A stretch of DNA of 64,000 nucleotides from Rattus norvegicus. Taxonomy: Eukaryota; Chordata; Mammalia; Rodentia; Muridae. The position numbers were made by a program, and so were the translations under genes. Location: NCBI RefSeq assembly GCF_036323735.1, contig NC_086029.1, positions 15,615,857 through 15,679,856 on the forward strand, in the 5' to 3' direction. Below the pieces are notes generated by a model. It saw only the letters and a list, made by a program, of their open reading frames with translations. It was not told the DNA's origin and did no database searches. The stretch's first letter is position 1. Each line of letters begins with the position of its first letter. Shown here one piece after another: positions 23,885-36,480 of the stretch.

Positions 23885-24085
23885 AACCAGAATCCCAGCT
23901 ACTCTGGAGTTTGAAACAAGGTAATCAACACTTTAAAGTTTGCCTGAGCTACAAAATGAACTCAAAGGCAACCTAGAAAATCTAAGACCTGTCTCAAAGA
24001 AAAATGAGCTGAGGAGACAGCAGAGTAATAGGATAATTGGCTGATGGGAAGCCCACGTTTCAATCCCCCAGAACCACACAAATGA
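23885..24085 (+). repeat. B4-like SINE (B1 half plus tRNA-like half), old
   Basis: The first half resembles B1 (aatcccagctactctggagt, then a diverged gcctgagctacaaaatg and aagacctgtctcaaag). The second half resembles a tRNA-derived SINE head (gagctgaggagacagcagag, then tttcaatcccccagaacc). Highly diverged. Confidence 0.45.
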
Positions 24086-24544
24086 AAGAAAAACAAAGAA
24101 CCTAATTTCCATATTTCCAAAATAGTCACAGCATTATTTGCTGCAAATTTTCTACCAAAGTATCTTTGTTCTAATGGTTCATTCATAGAAAATGGTTTTA
24201 ATAAAATGAATTTTCCATTAATATTTTCTTTACCAGCACCAGCAATAACTACATTGATGTATTTGTTTCATTGTTATTGTTGATGATCACATAATATTTT
24301 ATGTATATGTACATTATTTGACAGAAATTATTTCCTAGAGTTAAAATTAATTGAAAATGTATATATAAGGTTTAAATTCTTGTGAAGCAATAAGAATTTG
24401 CTCATTAAGTATGAATTCAAAAATTCTTAATGTTCATTGTCAACAAGACTGGATTTAGGATCATCATAGAAACACAGCTTTGGGGAGGTCTATAAAAGTG
24501 ATTTTAAAAAAGATTTAACTGAGAAGAAAAAATCTGCCCTGAAA

Positions 24545-24785
24545 GTGAATGGCATTATAACATGAGTTGGGGTCACATGAGAACAGCAGAAAGTCAACTG
24601 AACAGCAACAATCACATGCCTTTACTTCCTCCATGCAATGTCAAAACTCCCATCATGGTCCTAGCACCATGATGCCTTCATTGTGACAAGCTATATCCTC
24701 AAGCATGAGGGTAAATATAATCCTTCTTTCTGAACTTTTAGTTTTGTCAGTCATTTTGTTATGGCAGTGGAAATATCGCTTTAAT
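24545..24785 (+). repeat. MER-like rodent repeat tail
   Basis: The stretch ending in gtaaatataatccttctttc and tttgtcagtcattttgttatg resembles the 3' end shared by several rodent medium-reiteration repeats (compare 4080-4197 and 32870-32935). Weak call. Confidence 0.35.
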
Positions 24786-26235
24786 GATATTATTTTACTA
24801 TTTACTATTCACTATCCCTTGATCTTCATATTTTATCAAAGTACAAATAGCAAAATTAAATGTTTCCCTTAAGTTCTCTGTTAATACAATATGTATATTC
24901 TCTAGCTATTATAAACTTATTATTATTAATCATAAAAATAAAACTGTTACTTAAACTTCAAGGCCCTCAATACCTTTACCCAATGTAGTTTTATCCTAAA
25001 CTCATCACAAACCTCAATGACATTTCTTGGTGATTCTTGTTGTAGTTCACCACTACAACAAACTTTTCTCCATTGGTGCCATGAGTCACGCTGCAACTTT
25101 CTGTGGATAATTTTGCATCATTTTCCTTTTGCTAATAAACAGCCTCTTATTGAAAGTCTTAAAACCACATATATTACTTTCTTATTCTTTGAAGTTTAGA
25201 AGTTTAACACAGATTTTCAATGAAGTAAGATAAAACTGTTGTCAGGACCACACTTAGGGGATCATAAGTATAATAACTCGACAAGATCTAGAAGTGTCTC
25301 TTTGAGGATATAAGCATCTGGATGTGCCTATGAGAATTATTATTATTAGATTAATTGAGCTGGAAAGACCCATAATAACTGTGGTTGTCAATATTCCATG
25401 GGAATGACTAAAAATTCAATCATGAGTTAAGACTTGGTATTCGTAGCTCTTGCTTCCTAACTGCAGAAATAATATGCAGAATGGCCTCAAGCTTCTACCA
25501 ACATGACATTTTCCCAGGATGGACCTGTGAGCAAAAATACCTGCCCAGAGCTGGGGTGCTGGCTCCTTACACAGTCCCACAACACCCAGAGGAAGGGCAA
25601 TTTACAGATTCTCTAACACGCCCTGGATCAAGTGAGGAGGATACAACATCAGTCCCAAGACCCAGAGTCCCCCAGGATCCAGAGACACAGGAAACCCAGC
25701 CCAGCCACAGCACAGGTCCCTTTCGGTCTGAACCTGTGCCCTGAGCACAGAAGACTTTGCACCCAAATGCATAACACTCAGAAGAAGCCCAACTCCCAGG
25801 TGCTGCAACATGCCCATAATTACAGGTGAAAAGGTTAAAACAACTGCAGCAATACCCAAAGTAACTGGGTCCCCCGGAACCAGAAAAACACAAACCCCTG
25901 TCCAGCCAGAGGCACAGGTTCCTTCCAGCTTGCAACTGTGCCTGGAGCAAACCCAGAGCTCTGACTCCCCAACCAATCCCGCAAAACTCTGAAAAAGCTT
26001 AACTCTCAGGAGCTCTGACGCAGCAGGATCTTGTTCAGACCCAGGATTTCAGGATCCCAGAGGCAACTTGTCTCTAAGGAGTTGTAACACACCTAGGATT
26101 CCAAGATTACAGGATCCCAGAATAACAGGATCAGAGAGATAGCTGGAATCTGAGGAGTTCTGACACAACTAGGATAGCAAGAGGGACAGGCTTCAGTCAG
26201 AGATAGCAAGGGCAGGTAAGACTAGAGATAACCAG

Positions 26236-27290
26236 ATGGTGAGAGGCAACTGCAAGAACATAAGCAACAGACACCAAGGCTACTTGGCATCATCAGAACC
26301 TGATTTTCCCACTACAGAAAATCCTGGATACCCCATCACATTGGAAGAGCAAGATTCTGATTTAAAATGACATCTCATGATGATGATGGAGGATTTTAGG
26401 AAGGACATAAATCCCTTAAAGAAATAGAGGACAACACAGGTAAACAGGTAGAAGCCTTTAAGAGGAAACACAAAAATCCCTTAAAGAATTACAGGAAAAC
26501 ACAACCAAACAGGTGAAGGAATTGAAGAAAACCATCCATCATCTAAAAATGGAAATAGAAACAATAAAAAAATCACAAAGAGAAACAACCCTGGAGATAG
26601 AAAACCTACGAAAGAGATCAGGATACAAGAGATAGAGAGAATCTCAGGGCAGAAGATACCACAGAAAATATTGACACAACAGTCAAAGGAAATGTAAAAT
26701 TCAAAAAGCTCCTAACCCAAAATATCCAAGAAATCCAGGACACAATAAGAAGATCAAACCTAAAGATAATAGGTATAGAAGAAAGCGAAGACTAATAATT
26801 TAAAGGGCCAGTAAATATGTTCAACAAAATTATAGAAGAAAACTTACCTAACCTAAAGAAAGAGATGCCTATGAACATACTAGAAGCTTACAGAACTCCA
26901 AATGGACTGGATCAGAAAAGAAACTCCTTTGATCACATAATAACCAAAACACTAAATACACAAAATAAAGAAAGATATTAAAAGTAGTAAGGGAAAAAGA
27001 TCAACTAACATACAAAAGCAGACCTATCAGAATTATACCAGACTTCTCAACAGACACTGTGAAAGCCAGAAGACCCTGGACAGAAGTCATACAGACCCTA
27101 AGAGAACATAAAAGTCAACCCAGACTACTATACCCCAGCAAAACTCTCAATTGACAATAGATGCAGAAACCAAGATATTTCATGAAAAAATCAAATTTAC
27201 ACAATATCTTTCTAGAAATCCCATCCTTCAAAGGATAACTCCAACACAAGGAGGGAAACTATACCAAGAAAAAGCAAGAAAGTTATCTCC
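26236..27290 (+). pseudogene. Older L1 ORF1 remnant
   Basis: It begins at an ATG at 26236 with MVRG followed by a peptide alignable by eye to ORF1 of the young L1, and soon meets stops. Later pieces of the RNA-binding domain are visible near 26750-27290, the last open part at 27151-27342. Multiple frameshifts and stops make it non-functional. Confidence 0.75.
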
Positions 27291-27344
27291 TTGCAAAAAA
27301 ACCCAAAAAAAGAGAGACACACAAACAAAATTCTACCTCTAACA

Positions 27345-30300
27345 ACAAAAATAGCAACAGGAAGCAACAATCACTTTCCCTTAATATCTCTTAACATGAA
27401 TGGACTCAATTCCTCAATAAAAAACACACAGACAAAGTGATTAGATACATAAACAGGACCCAGCACTTTGCTGCATACAGAAAATGCACGTCAGTGACAA
27501 AGTCAGACACTATCTCAGAGTAAAAGGCTGGGGAAAAGTTTTCCAAATAAAGGGTCCCAAGAAACAAGCTGGAGCACCCATTCCCATATCAAATAAAATC
27601 TACTTTTGAGCAAAAGTTATCAAAAAAGATAACCAAGGATCTACTTCATACTCATCAAAAGAAATATCTACCAAGATTAACTTTCAGTTCTGAAAATATA
27701 TGCTCCAAATGCAAGGACACCCACATTCATAAAGAAACTTTACTAAAGCTCAAAGCACACATTGCACCTCACACAACAATACTGTGAGACTTCAATACCC
27801 CACAGTCAGCAATGGACAGATCGTGGAAACAGATTCTAAATAGAGACACAATGAAAACCCAATGTATTTAACAGATATCTATAGAACATTTCACCCTAAA
27901 ACAAAAGAATATATCTTGTTCTCAGCATGTCATGGTACCGTCTCAAAAACTGACCATATAATTGGTCAAAAAAAAAGGCCTCAATAGATACAAGATTGAA
28001 ATAATCCCATGCATCCTGTCAGATCACCATAGACTATGAACCATGCTCTACTCAAAGATAACTAGACCAAGGAAGAAATAAGAAAGAAAGAAAAGACCTT
28101 TTAATGAAAATGAAAGCAAAACATACCAAAACTGATGAGACACAAAGAAAGCAGTGCTAAAAGAAAAACTCTTAGTTCTGAGGCACTCCAAATAGAAACT
28201 GGAGAGATCATACACTGGCAGCTTAACAACACACCTGAAAGCTCTTGAGCAAAAAGAAGCAAATAGACCGAAGAGGAGTAGATGGCAGAAAATAAACTCA
28301 GAGATGAAATCAACCAAATAGAAACAAAAAGAATTATACAGAGAATCAACAAAATCAGGAGCTGGTTCTTTGAGAAAATCAACAGGATACATAAATCCTT
28401 AGCCAGACTAACCAGAGGGCAAAGAGACAGTATCCAAATTAACAAAATCAGAAGTGAAAAGGGAGACAAAATAACAAAAACTGATAACCCCCCTCCCAAA
28501 AAAATCATCACATCCTACTATAAAAGCCTATAATCAACAAAAATGGAAAATCTGGATGAAATGGATAATTTTCTGGACAGTTATCAGGTACCAAAGTTAA
28601 ACCAGGATGAGATAAGCCATCTAAACAATCCCATAAACCCTAAAGAAATAAAAACAGTCATTAAATGTCTCCCAAACAAAAAAAAGCCGAGGACCAGATT
28701 GGTTTAGTGCAAAGTTCAAAGAAGACCTAAACCAATACTCTTCAAACTAGTCCACAAAATACAAACAGAAAGAACACTACCCAATTCGTTCTGGGAAACC
28801 ACAATTACACTTATACCTAAACCTCACAAAGACTCTACAAAGAAAGATTATGTTAGACCAATTTCCCTTATGAATATTAATGCTAAAATACTTCATAAAA
28901 TTCTTCCAAACTGAATCCAAAAATACATCAAAATAATCATTCACCATAATCAAGTAGGCTTTATCCCAAGGATGCAACGATTCAATATACAGAAATCTAT
29001 CAACATAATCCTCTATATAAACAAACTCAAAGAAAAAACACATGATCATCTCATTAGATGCTGTGAAAGCATTTGGCAACATTCAACAACACTTCATGGT
29101 AAAAGTCTTGGAAAGAGCAGGAATTCAAGGCCCATACCTAAACATAATAAAAGCAATACACAGCAAACCAGTAGCCAACATCAAACTAAAAAGAGGCTGC
29201 CACACAAGGCTGCCCACCCTTTCCTTACAAATTCAATAAAATACTCAAACTCCTAGCCAGAGCAATTACACAACAAAAGGAGGTCAAAGGGATACCAATT
29301 GGAAAGGAAGAAGTCAAAATATCACTATTTCCAGATGATATGATAGTATACTTAAGTGACCCCAAAAATTCCACCAGAGAATTCCTAAACATGATAAAGC
29401 ACTTCAGTAAAGTGGCTGGATATAAAATTAACTCAAACAAATCAGTAGTCTTCCTCTACTCAAAGAATAAACAGGCTGAGAAAGAAATTAGGAAAACAAC
29501 GCCCTTCACAATAGTCACTAATAATATAAAATATCTTGGTGAGACTCTAACCAAGCAAGTGAAAGATCTGTATGACAAGAACTTCAAGTCTCTGAAGACA
29601 GAAATCAAAAAAGATTTCCCATCCTCATGGACTGGCAGAATTGACATAGTGAAAAACACCAATCTACAGATTCAATGTAATCTACATCAAAATTCCAAAC
29701 AATTATTCAGAGTTAGAAAAATTGGCATATTCATTTGGAATAACAAAAAACAGGATAGCAAAAAATAATCTCAACAATAAAAGAACTTCTAGAGGAATCA
29801 CCCTGCCTGACCTCAATCAGTATTACAGAGGAATCATGATAAAAACTGCATGGTATTGGTACAGAGACAGGCAGGTAAATAAATGCAACAGAATTAAAGA
29901 CCCAGAAATGAACTTACACATCTATGGTCACTTGATCTTTGACAAAGACCCTAAAACCATCTAATAGAAAAAAGAGAGCATTTTCAACAAATGATGCTGG
30001 CTCAACTGTCAGACAGCAAGTAGAAGAATGCAAATCAATCCATTCTTATCTCATAGTACAAAACTCAAGTCCAAGTGGATCAAGAACCTCCACATAAAAG
30101 CAGATACACTGAACCTAATAAAAGACAAAGTGAGGGAAAGCCTCAAAACATGGGCCCAGGGGAAATTTTCCTGAATAGAACACCAGTGACTTATGCTCTA
30201 AGATCAAGAATTGACAATTGGGACCTCATAAAATTGTAAAGCTTCTGTAAGGCAAAGAACAGTCAATAGGACAAAACACCAATCAACAAATTGGGAAAAA

Positions 30301-31005
30301 TCTTTACCAATCCTACGTCTGACATAGGACTATTATTCAATATATACAAAGAACTCAAGAAGTTAAGATTACAGAGAACCAAATAACCCTATTAAAAATG
30401 GGGTGCACAGCTAAACAAAGAATTCTCAACTAAGAAATATCAAATGGCCAAGAAGCACTAAAGAAATGTTCAACATCCTTATTCATCAGGGAAATGCAAA
30501 CCAAAACAGCCCTGAGATTCCACCTCACTCCATTCAGAATGGCTAAGATTAAAAACTCATGTGACAGCAGATGGGGGAAGGATGTGGAAAAATATGAACA
30601 CTCCATTGTTGGTGGAACTGTAACCTGGAACCACCACTCTGGAAATCAGTCTGGCAGTTCCACAGAAAATTGGACATAGTACTACCTGGAGACCCAGCTA
30701 TACCACTTCTGTGCATATACCCAAAAGATGCTCCAACTTCTTACAAGGACACATGCTCCACTATGTTCATAACAGCCTTATTTATGAGAGCCAGAAGCTG
30801 GAAAGAACCCAGATGTCCTTTGACAAAGTGAAGGATACAGAAAATGTGGTGCATTTACACAATGGAGTACTACTCAGCTATTAAAAGCAATGACTTTATG
30901 AAATTCTTAGGCAAATGACTAGAACTAGAAAATATCATCCTGAGTAAGGTAACCCATTCACAAAATAACACACATTCTATGTACTCACTGATAAGTGGAT
31001 ATTAG
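27345..31005 (+). pseudogene. Older L1 ORF2 remnant
   Basis: Endonuclease-like segments (about 27345-28010), reverse-transcriptase segments (28282-29768) and a C-terminal part ending at the ISGY stop near 31003-31005 can be followed in changing frames. The catalytic motif reads FPDD (29328-29339), so both Asp codons remain but Ala is replaced. Several deletions are present. The longest open piece is about 142 codons (29340-29768). No function is expected. Confidence 0.85.
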
Positions 31006-31849
31006 CCTAAAAGCTCAGAATACCCAAGATACAATTCAGAGACCACATGAAGCTCAAGAAGAAGGAAGACCAAAGTGTGGACGCATTAGTCCTTCTCAGA
31101 AGGGGGAACAAAATACTCTCAGGAGGAAATATGGAGACAAAGTGTGGTTCAGAGACTGAAGGAAAGGTCATCCAGAAATTACCCCACTTGGGGATCCATC
31201 CCATGTACAGTCAGCAAACCCAGACACTATTAGGGATGCCAAGAAGTGTATGTTGACAAGAGCCTGATATAGTTGTCTCCTTAGAGGCTCTGCCAGTGCC
31301 TGACAAATACAGAGAAGGATCCTTACAGCCAACTCTTGAACTGAGAATCAGGTCCCCAACGGTGGAGTTAGAGAAAGGATTGAAGGAGCTGAAGGGGTTT
31401 GCAACCCCATAGGAAGAACAACAATATCAACCAACCAGAACCCCAGAGCTCCCAGGGATTAAACCACCAACCAAAGTGTATACGTGGAGGGACCATGGCT
31501 CCATCTGCATATGTAGCAAAGGTTGGCTCTGTCAGCCATTAATGGGAGGAAGGGCACTTGGTCCTGTGAAGGCTCAATGCCCCAGTCTAGTGAAATAAAG
31601 TGCCTATGCTAATTTTGAAGAGTATGTTCTTCAAGCATGACTTCACTAAAAACATCACACACATCAACACTGATATTCCCAAAGTTCAGAATTTTATTCT
31701 TATTTTATTTAAGTGAAGCATTTATAATTATTATTCATTTTGTATAACTTCTATTTTACAAATATTAAATCCCTCAGATATACTGAGTATATTTTTGAAG
31801 GCTTATGCCTAACACAATATTTTTAAAAGCTGTTATGAAAGAAGTAGAA

Positions 31850-31972
31850 TATGGCGGCATACACCCACATTCCCAAAACTTTCAGAGTATTATGGGATCA
31901 AGTCAAGCCTGGGCTACACAAAGACTTCCAGACTAGCCTAGACTACATAGTGAAACCACTTCTCAAAAATCC
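31850..31972 (+). repeat. B1 SINE, diverged
   Basis: B1-like order of segments: atggcggcatacacccacat, then aagtcaagcctgggctacac, agactagcctagactacat, and a degraded tail. 7SL-derived SINE. Confidence 0.65.
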
Positions 31973-31977
31973 GTGTG

Positions 31978-32936
31978 CTAGTTACTTTTTGTAAACTTGA
32001 TACAAGGTAGAGTGATCTGGAAAGAAGGAACATCAATTAAGAAATTGCCTTCATCAGATTGTACTGTAGTTAAGTTGTGGGAACTTTCTGAATTAATTGG
32101 TGATGTGGGAGGGCCGTGTCCACCATAGGTGTTGCCACCACTGGGCAGGTAGTGTTGGGATGCATAAGAAATCAAACTCAGTAAACCATTTGAGCAGGAC
32201 ACCAAGCAGTGTTGCTCCACGGTCTCTGCTTGATGAACTGGAAATTTCTGGTTGTGTCTTTTGATGCTTCCCTGAGGCATGCTCATATAATGTTTTGCTA
32301 AAGCAAACTCTTGTGACATTTTGTTGAAGCACACCTATAAGAGGACATGTGATATATGCAGAATATAAATAGGACCAAACAGATGGTGCTTATGCATAGC
32401 TAGCCATGCAATGCTTCATTGGTCTGAAGTCTCAATGAACTCTGGCTAGTTCTGATGGATCCTGCTGACTCCTGCCATTTTGGTGGAGGTCTGGATGTTT
32501 CTGCTGTATCATGCCAATGCTGCTGATTTGTGTTTGGTGACACTTTTTGAACTGGTATCCTAACCAGTAGTATCCTAACACTACTGAATGTGACTGCTGC
32601 TATCTTGAAAACAGGTTGGAATTGCCCCCAAAATACTACATCTAAAGGGTCTACATCTCTATTGTCCTATTTACCATCTTTTCTCCCCTATTTTGGATGG
32701 TGAACTAGAAGACAAGTCAAAGCATTTGAGAACCCTTACTGAAGTAGATATTAAAAACTCTAAGCCTACAGCTTTAGTACCTATCTCCAAGCTCTGTCTT
32801 TCATTGAGTCCCTGCCTGGACACCCAGTGATGGACTCTGAGTAGGATATGTAAGTCAATCTAATCCTTTCCTACCCAAGTTGCTTTTGGTCATGGTCTTT
32901 AATCACAGTAACTGAAAATAACATAAGACAAACCAT
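31978..32936. repeat. RMER1-like medium-reiteration rodent repeat
   Basis: The segment runs from gtgctagttactttttgtaa to aataacataagac and has internal blocks I associate with rodent RMER1-type repeats (gtgatgtgggagggccgtg; aatataaataggaccaaac; ctattgtcctatttaccatc). It has no coding capacity. An LTR-type family is an alternative; the name needs a library search. Confidence 0.5.
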
Positions 32937-33074
32937 AAGACATGTAATGAGTGCAGTGGTCTCCATACTTAATATTCCTTTCTCAGACACATTTTTGGCA
33001 TTAATGTGTATACAGTGAATGGTAGGGGTTGAACAGATTTTAACACTGAAAAAGAGAAAGGTCAATGTGCCATT

Positions 33075-33107
33075 GGGGGGGGGGGGAGAGAGAGAGAGAG
33101 AGAGAGG
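33075..33107. repeat. G12-(AG)n simple repeat
   Basis: Twelve G followed by about ten AG units. Confidence 0.9.
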
Positions 33108-34679
33108 AAAGGCCACACCAAAGAAATAGCTGTCTCTTTATACAGATTCCCATTGAAAATATCTCAAAAATTCTTCTATCTCAAGGCTTACATTTCTACT
33201 TTTATTAGTAACCAAAATCTCCTTGATATTGATCTGAAATGTGTAGTTTCTTTTTATGTTCAAAGTATTGTCTTTATATGTCCATAAAGATGAGCAGACC
33301 AGAGTAGAAAGAGCTACTCTGATAAGATGAAGCACATATTTTGTGTATAGATAGATACCTTTATTACTATTTAAGTCTATGTGTAACAAATTTGTGGTAG
33401 GATTAATTTCACTGGTGCCCAGATTTAACAGTTTTAAATTATAGGCTGGCATTTAGACTTTCAGAGCATGCTGGGCTTGCTACTTCTTAAAACATGAAAA
33501 GTTGAAGGACAGAGAGAAAGTACATTTTTCTTCTTATTTTACTGATGACAAACCAAGAACATGGGACTTTTGAGTATTTTGCTCTAAATCATCTAATGAT
33601 TCCTGATTAAAATCGCTGTTAGAAATCGGAGCTTTTTATTCAATGGGTTTAACAATGAGCCATTTATCTTCCTTTGACATTTTGCATAAGTAATAGAAGC
33701 TCAAGATGAAGAACAATTCCAGAAGCCATAATGTCCACATTCTTCTGAACATTAGAGCATTTAATTTTCTGTTTATAAATTCAGCATATTTCTCTGAGTT
33801 GGATGTAGTTCATAGTTTTATTATAGGAAATCATATTTTTTCCTGTAGGTTGTCAGGAAACAGTTACCCAATTTTACTAAGTTATAACAATGGTTCTTTT
33901 CCAAATAGCTGTTATAAGTAATGAAAATGAGATCAATTTACTGGCTCAGCTCCCAGTCAGGGATTGCTTTATGAATAAAAAAAATAATACATGGCATCTG
34001 AAAGGAGAATGGACAACATATATTATCAGGGCACTTCTTACTTTTCACTTTTAGTAATGAAACACTATTTAGAATTGAAATCAGTCAAACCATTATTTAA
34101 TTTTGCAAAATGGATGAAGGAAATAAATAGCTAAATATCCTATTAATAAATAATTTAAGTTTAGTTTGTGTAATAATTTTATACATACTAAATAATTTTA
34201 ATATTTTATAAATATACAATGTCTCTTCCCTTTTATGTCAACACAACAGTATGTCACATTGAGGTAAATTCTTTCAAGTTTTAGGTCTTTCTTGAGATCT
34301 CTCACGAACTGATGAAGTAGAGGAAAACACTACGTGACACATAGAATTTGAAGTATAAAATAAAAATACAGAATTTAAAGAGATGGGAATAATATGATCT
34401 CAGTGCCAACATTATTATTTGGTAGGAAAAAAGATAAAGAGATTGGAAGGCAACAGAGTGTTAGTGCTGGCGAAGTTACATGACAGCAGCCACTCACTGG
34501 TACCTCAGTAAGCTACTGATTTTGATTGTTAATAAAGAGTGCTTTTATCTTTCCTCCATTTTATTTCACTCATATTTTATGACCACAAACTTAAACAATA
34601 AGACACATTAAAGTCCTTCAGGAATGTCACTGCCTATACTTATTGATCACTCTATGTCGATTGTTTTTCCTTCAGTTTG
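33108..34679. other. AT-rich non-coding DNA, nothing recognised
   Basis: About 1.6 kb without recognised repeats or genes. The minus-strand frame at 33138-33452 (104 codons) shows no known motif and is probably chance. Confidence 0.45.
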
Positions 34680-34800
34680 TTTTTTTTTTTTTTCTGAGAA
34701 AGGATCTTATATACAGCTGGATTGGAACTCCTGATTTTGCTTATTATGCCTTCTAAGAACTGGAATTATAGGCAAGTGGCACCAAACCACTTTTATTATT
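34680..34800 (-). repeat. B1-like SINE, minus strand, diverged
   Basis: A T-run followed by ctgagaaaggatcttatata, cagctggattggaactcctg and gaactggaattataggcaag, the minus-strand signature of B1. Strongly diverged. Confidence 0.55.
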
Positions 34801-34913
34801 ATAAAAAATACTTTTATCTGCTACTGATGGGATTATTGTATATTGTGTACACATCAAATAAACCATTCTCCATGCAATTTAATTATTTTAATGATTATTT
34901 AAATTATGTATTG

Positions 34914-34996
34914 GGGGTTGGGGATTTAGCTCAGCGGTAGAGCGCTTGCCTAGCAAGTGCAAGGCCCTGGGTTCGGTCCCCAGTTCCAAAAAAAAG

Positions 34997-35049
<53 letters not shown>
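34914..35049 (+). repeat. ID SINE with perfect 16-bp TSD and expanded GA tail
   Basis: The body ggggttggggatttagctca, ggtagagcgcttgcc and gggttcggtccccagttcc is close to the rat ID consensus as I know it, with good A and B boxes for Pol III. The A-tail has grown into a long (GA)n block (35001-35049). The TSD TTTAAATTATGTATTG is exact at 34898-34913 and 35050-35065. A young insertion is inferred. Confidence 0.93.
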
Positions 35050-35052
<3 letters not shown>

Positions 35053-35493
35053 AAATTATGTATTGTTCATTCCATTGGACCACAGTCTTTTCAGTGTGTT
35101 GTTAAAAGTTTAATTATAATATGTTATGGAGAACTTTTTCTGATCCTATCCATTTGGTGTTCCTGTGGCCTCTTGTACCAGCATAGGTAGCTCTTTCTCT
35201 TGGTTGAGGAAATCTTCTCTGATTCCACTGAAGATATTTTCTATGTCTTCACCACATTTTCTCCTCCTCCTTGTATGCCCATAATTAAGAGGCTGTTCCA
35301 AAAACTTCCCACTTTCCATTTATATTTTCTTAAATTCTCATTGATCTTAACTTAGTAATCTAGTTCCCTTTCTTTATCTTCCATTACTGACTATTTTTGA
35401 CTGACTCATTCTGTTTCTGGGGCTTTCTGCTCTGGTTTTTAATTGGTTTATTGAATTTTTTATTTCTACCATCATTTCAGTTTACATTTTCTT

Positions 35494-35690
35494 TTTTTTT
35501 TTGATATACCTATCTCCATCTATCTGTCTGTCCGTCTGTCTGTCTATCTATCTATCTTTCTATCTATCTATCTATCTATCTATCCATCCATCCATCTATC
35601 CGTCTATCTATCCGTCTATCTATCCATCTATCTGTCTGTCCATCCATCCATCCATCCATCTTTCCATCCATCCGTCCATCCATCCATCTA

Positions 35691-35738
<48 letters not shown>

Positions 35739-36020
35739 GGGTTTTGGTATTAATGTCTTAACTTTTTTTTTTTGGTTGAAATAAAAACTTGTAGAAACAT
35801 GTTTATTCAAATTTAAATGGAGAGCAGAGTTTTGTTTAACATAACCAGTTAGCTTTGTATTTTTTGGAATAGTTCTCATAGCAATTGTTTTACAATCATG
35901 AAATAAACCTTTCCTGTGAAGTTAGGTTTTGGAAAAGTAACATTCTTTTTTTTTTTATTAACTTGAGTATTTCTTATATACATTTCGAGTGTTATTCCCT
36001 TTCCCGGTTTGCCCGGAAAC
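35494..36020 (-). mobile_element. Extremely truncated young L1 with about 440-bp 3' transduction
   Basis: Minus-strand reading: about 65 bases of the L1 3' end (35957-36020, including an 11-bp inverted piece at its start), an A-run (35946-35956), 172 bp of other sequence (35774-35945), a second A-run (35763-35773), a tetranucleotide-rich part (35503-35762) and a final A-run (35494-35502). The whole block is bounded by CAGTTTACATTTTCTT at 35478-35493 and 36021-36036, exact over 16 bp. I read it as one L1 insertion carrying downstream genomic sequence. An AATAAA on the minus strand near 35798 lies about 25-30 bases before the second A-run. Confidence 0.72.
35503..35739. repeat. (TATC)/(CATC)n/(TGTC)n compound microsatellite
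   Basis: More than 50 tetranucleotide units of TATC, CATC, TGTC and CGTC type. It lies inside the retro-inserted block and gives a Ser-Ile-Tyr-Leu type repeat peptide that is not a gene. Confidence 0.95.
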
Positions 36021-36480
36021 CAGTTTACATTTTCTTAAAGAATTCAAACTCTCTCTTGGACAGACTGTTCACTTCATACATCTCTTCGTCTTTGTTTTCT
36101 TTGAGTTGTTGACCATACTTATAATCATTTCTTGTGAATTCTTTGTAAGCTCTTTCACACAATTTTCACAAGGGGTCACTATCATAGAATGTGTATTTTA
36201 TTAAAGTGGCATGTTATTTTGGCTTTTTGCATTGTTTTTTATCTCAGAGTTGGGATTTGCACATCTGGGATTAGTTTGTTGGTTGTGTTTTTTGTCTGCT
36301 GTACGTTCAAGTCACCTGTCTTCTTTTAGCAAAGATACAATGTTCTGTATATGGTTAATTCAGAGCAGGGTTAGGATCTTGATTTCTTCTGTTCATCTGC
36401 TATTTGGAAATACAGCCTTTATCCAGGTCTTTTCTTTCTCTGCTATAGCCTAGTGCCATATCCAGTTTAGTCAGGTTTCT

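Larger units (their letters stand above)
22916..25479. other. Non-coding DNA with a few old SINE/MER pieces
   Basis: Contains a B4-like piece (23885-24085) and a MER-like tail (24545-24785), annotated separately. The rest is AT-rich without recognisable function. Confidence 0.4.
25480..31605 (+). mobile_element. Older, nearly full-length L1, decayed
   Basis: The order matches a complete L1: a repeat-rich 5' UTR (about 25480-26235, with recurring caggatcccag-type segments), ORF1, ORF2 and a 3' UTR that stops near 31605 without the final G-rich segment or A-tail. Divergence from the young copy is substantial, with many indels. No clear TSD was found, and the 5' boundary is approximate. The 3' UTR is of the older type that contains gaaggagctgaaggggtttg, absent from the young copies. 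Confidence 0.85.
35066..36480 (-). mobile_element. Probable older L1 5' region, split by a retro-insertion
   Basis: Minus-strand sequence at 35150-35477 and 36037-36480 resembles the 5' UTR/ORF1 region of older rodent L1 (ggtgttcctgtggcctcttg; ttccactgaagatattttc). The two parts are continuous across the insertion at 35494-36020. Family and limits are uncertain; no open frame is kept. Confidence 0.4.

Noticed and set aside
34914..34990. tRNA-Ala-like gene with A and B boxes
   Set aside because: It is the body of an ID SINE, shown by the A/GA-rich tail and exact TSD; no anticodon arm or acceptor-stem pairing was relied upon.
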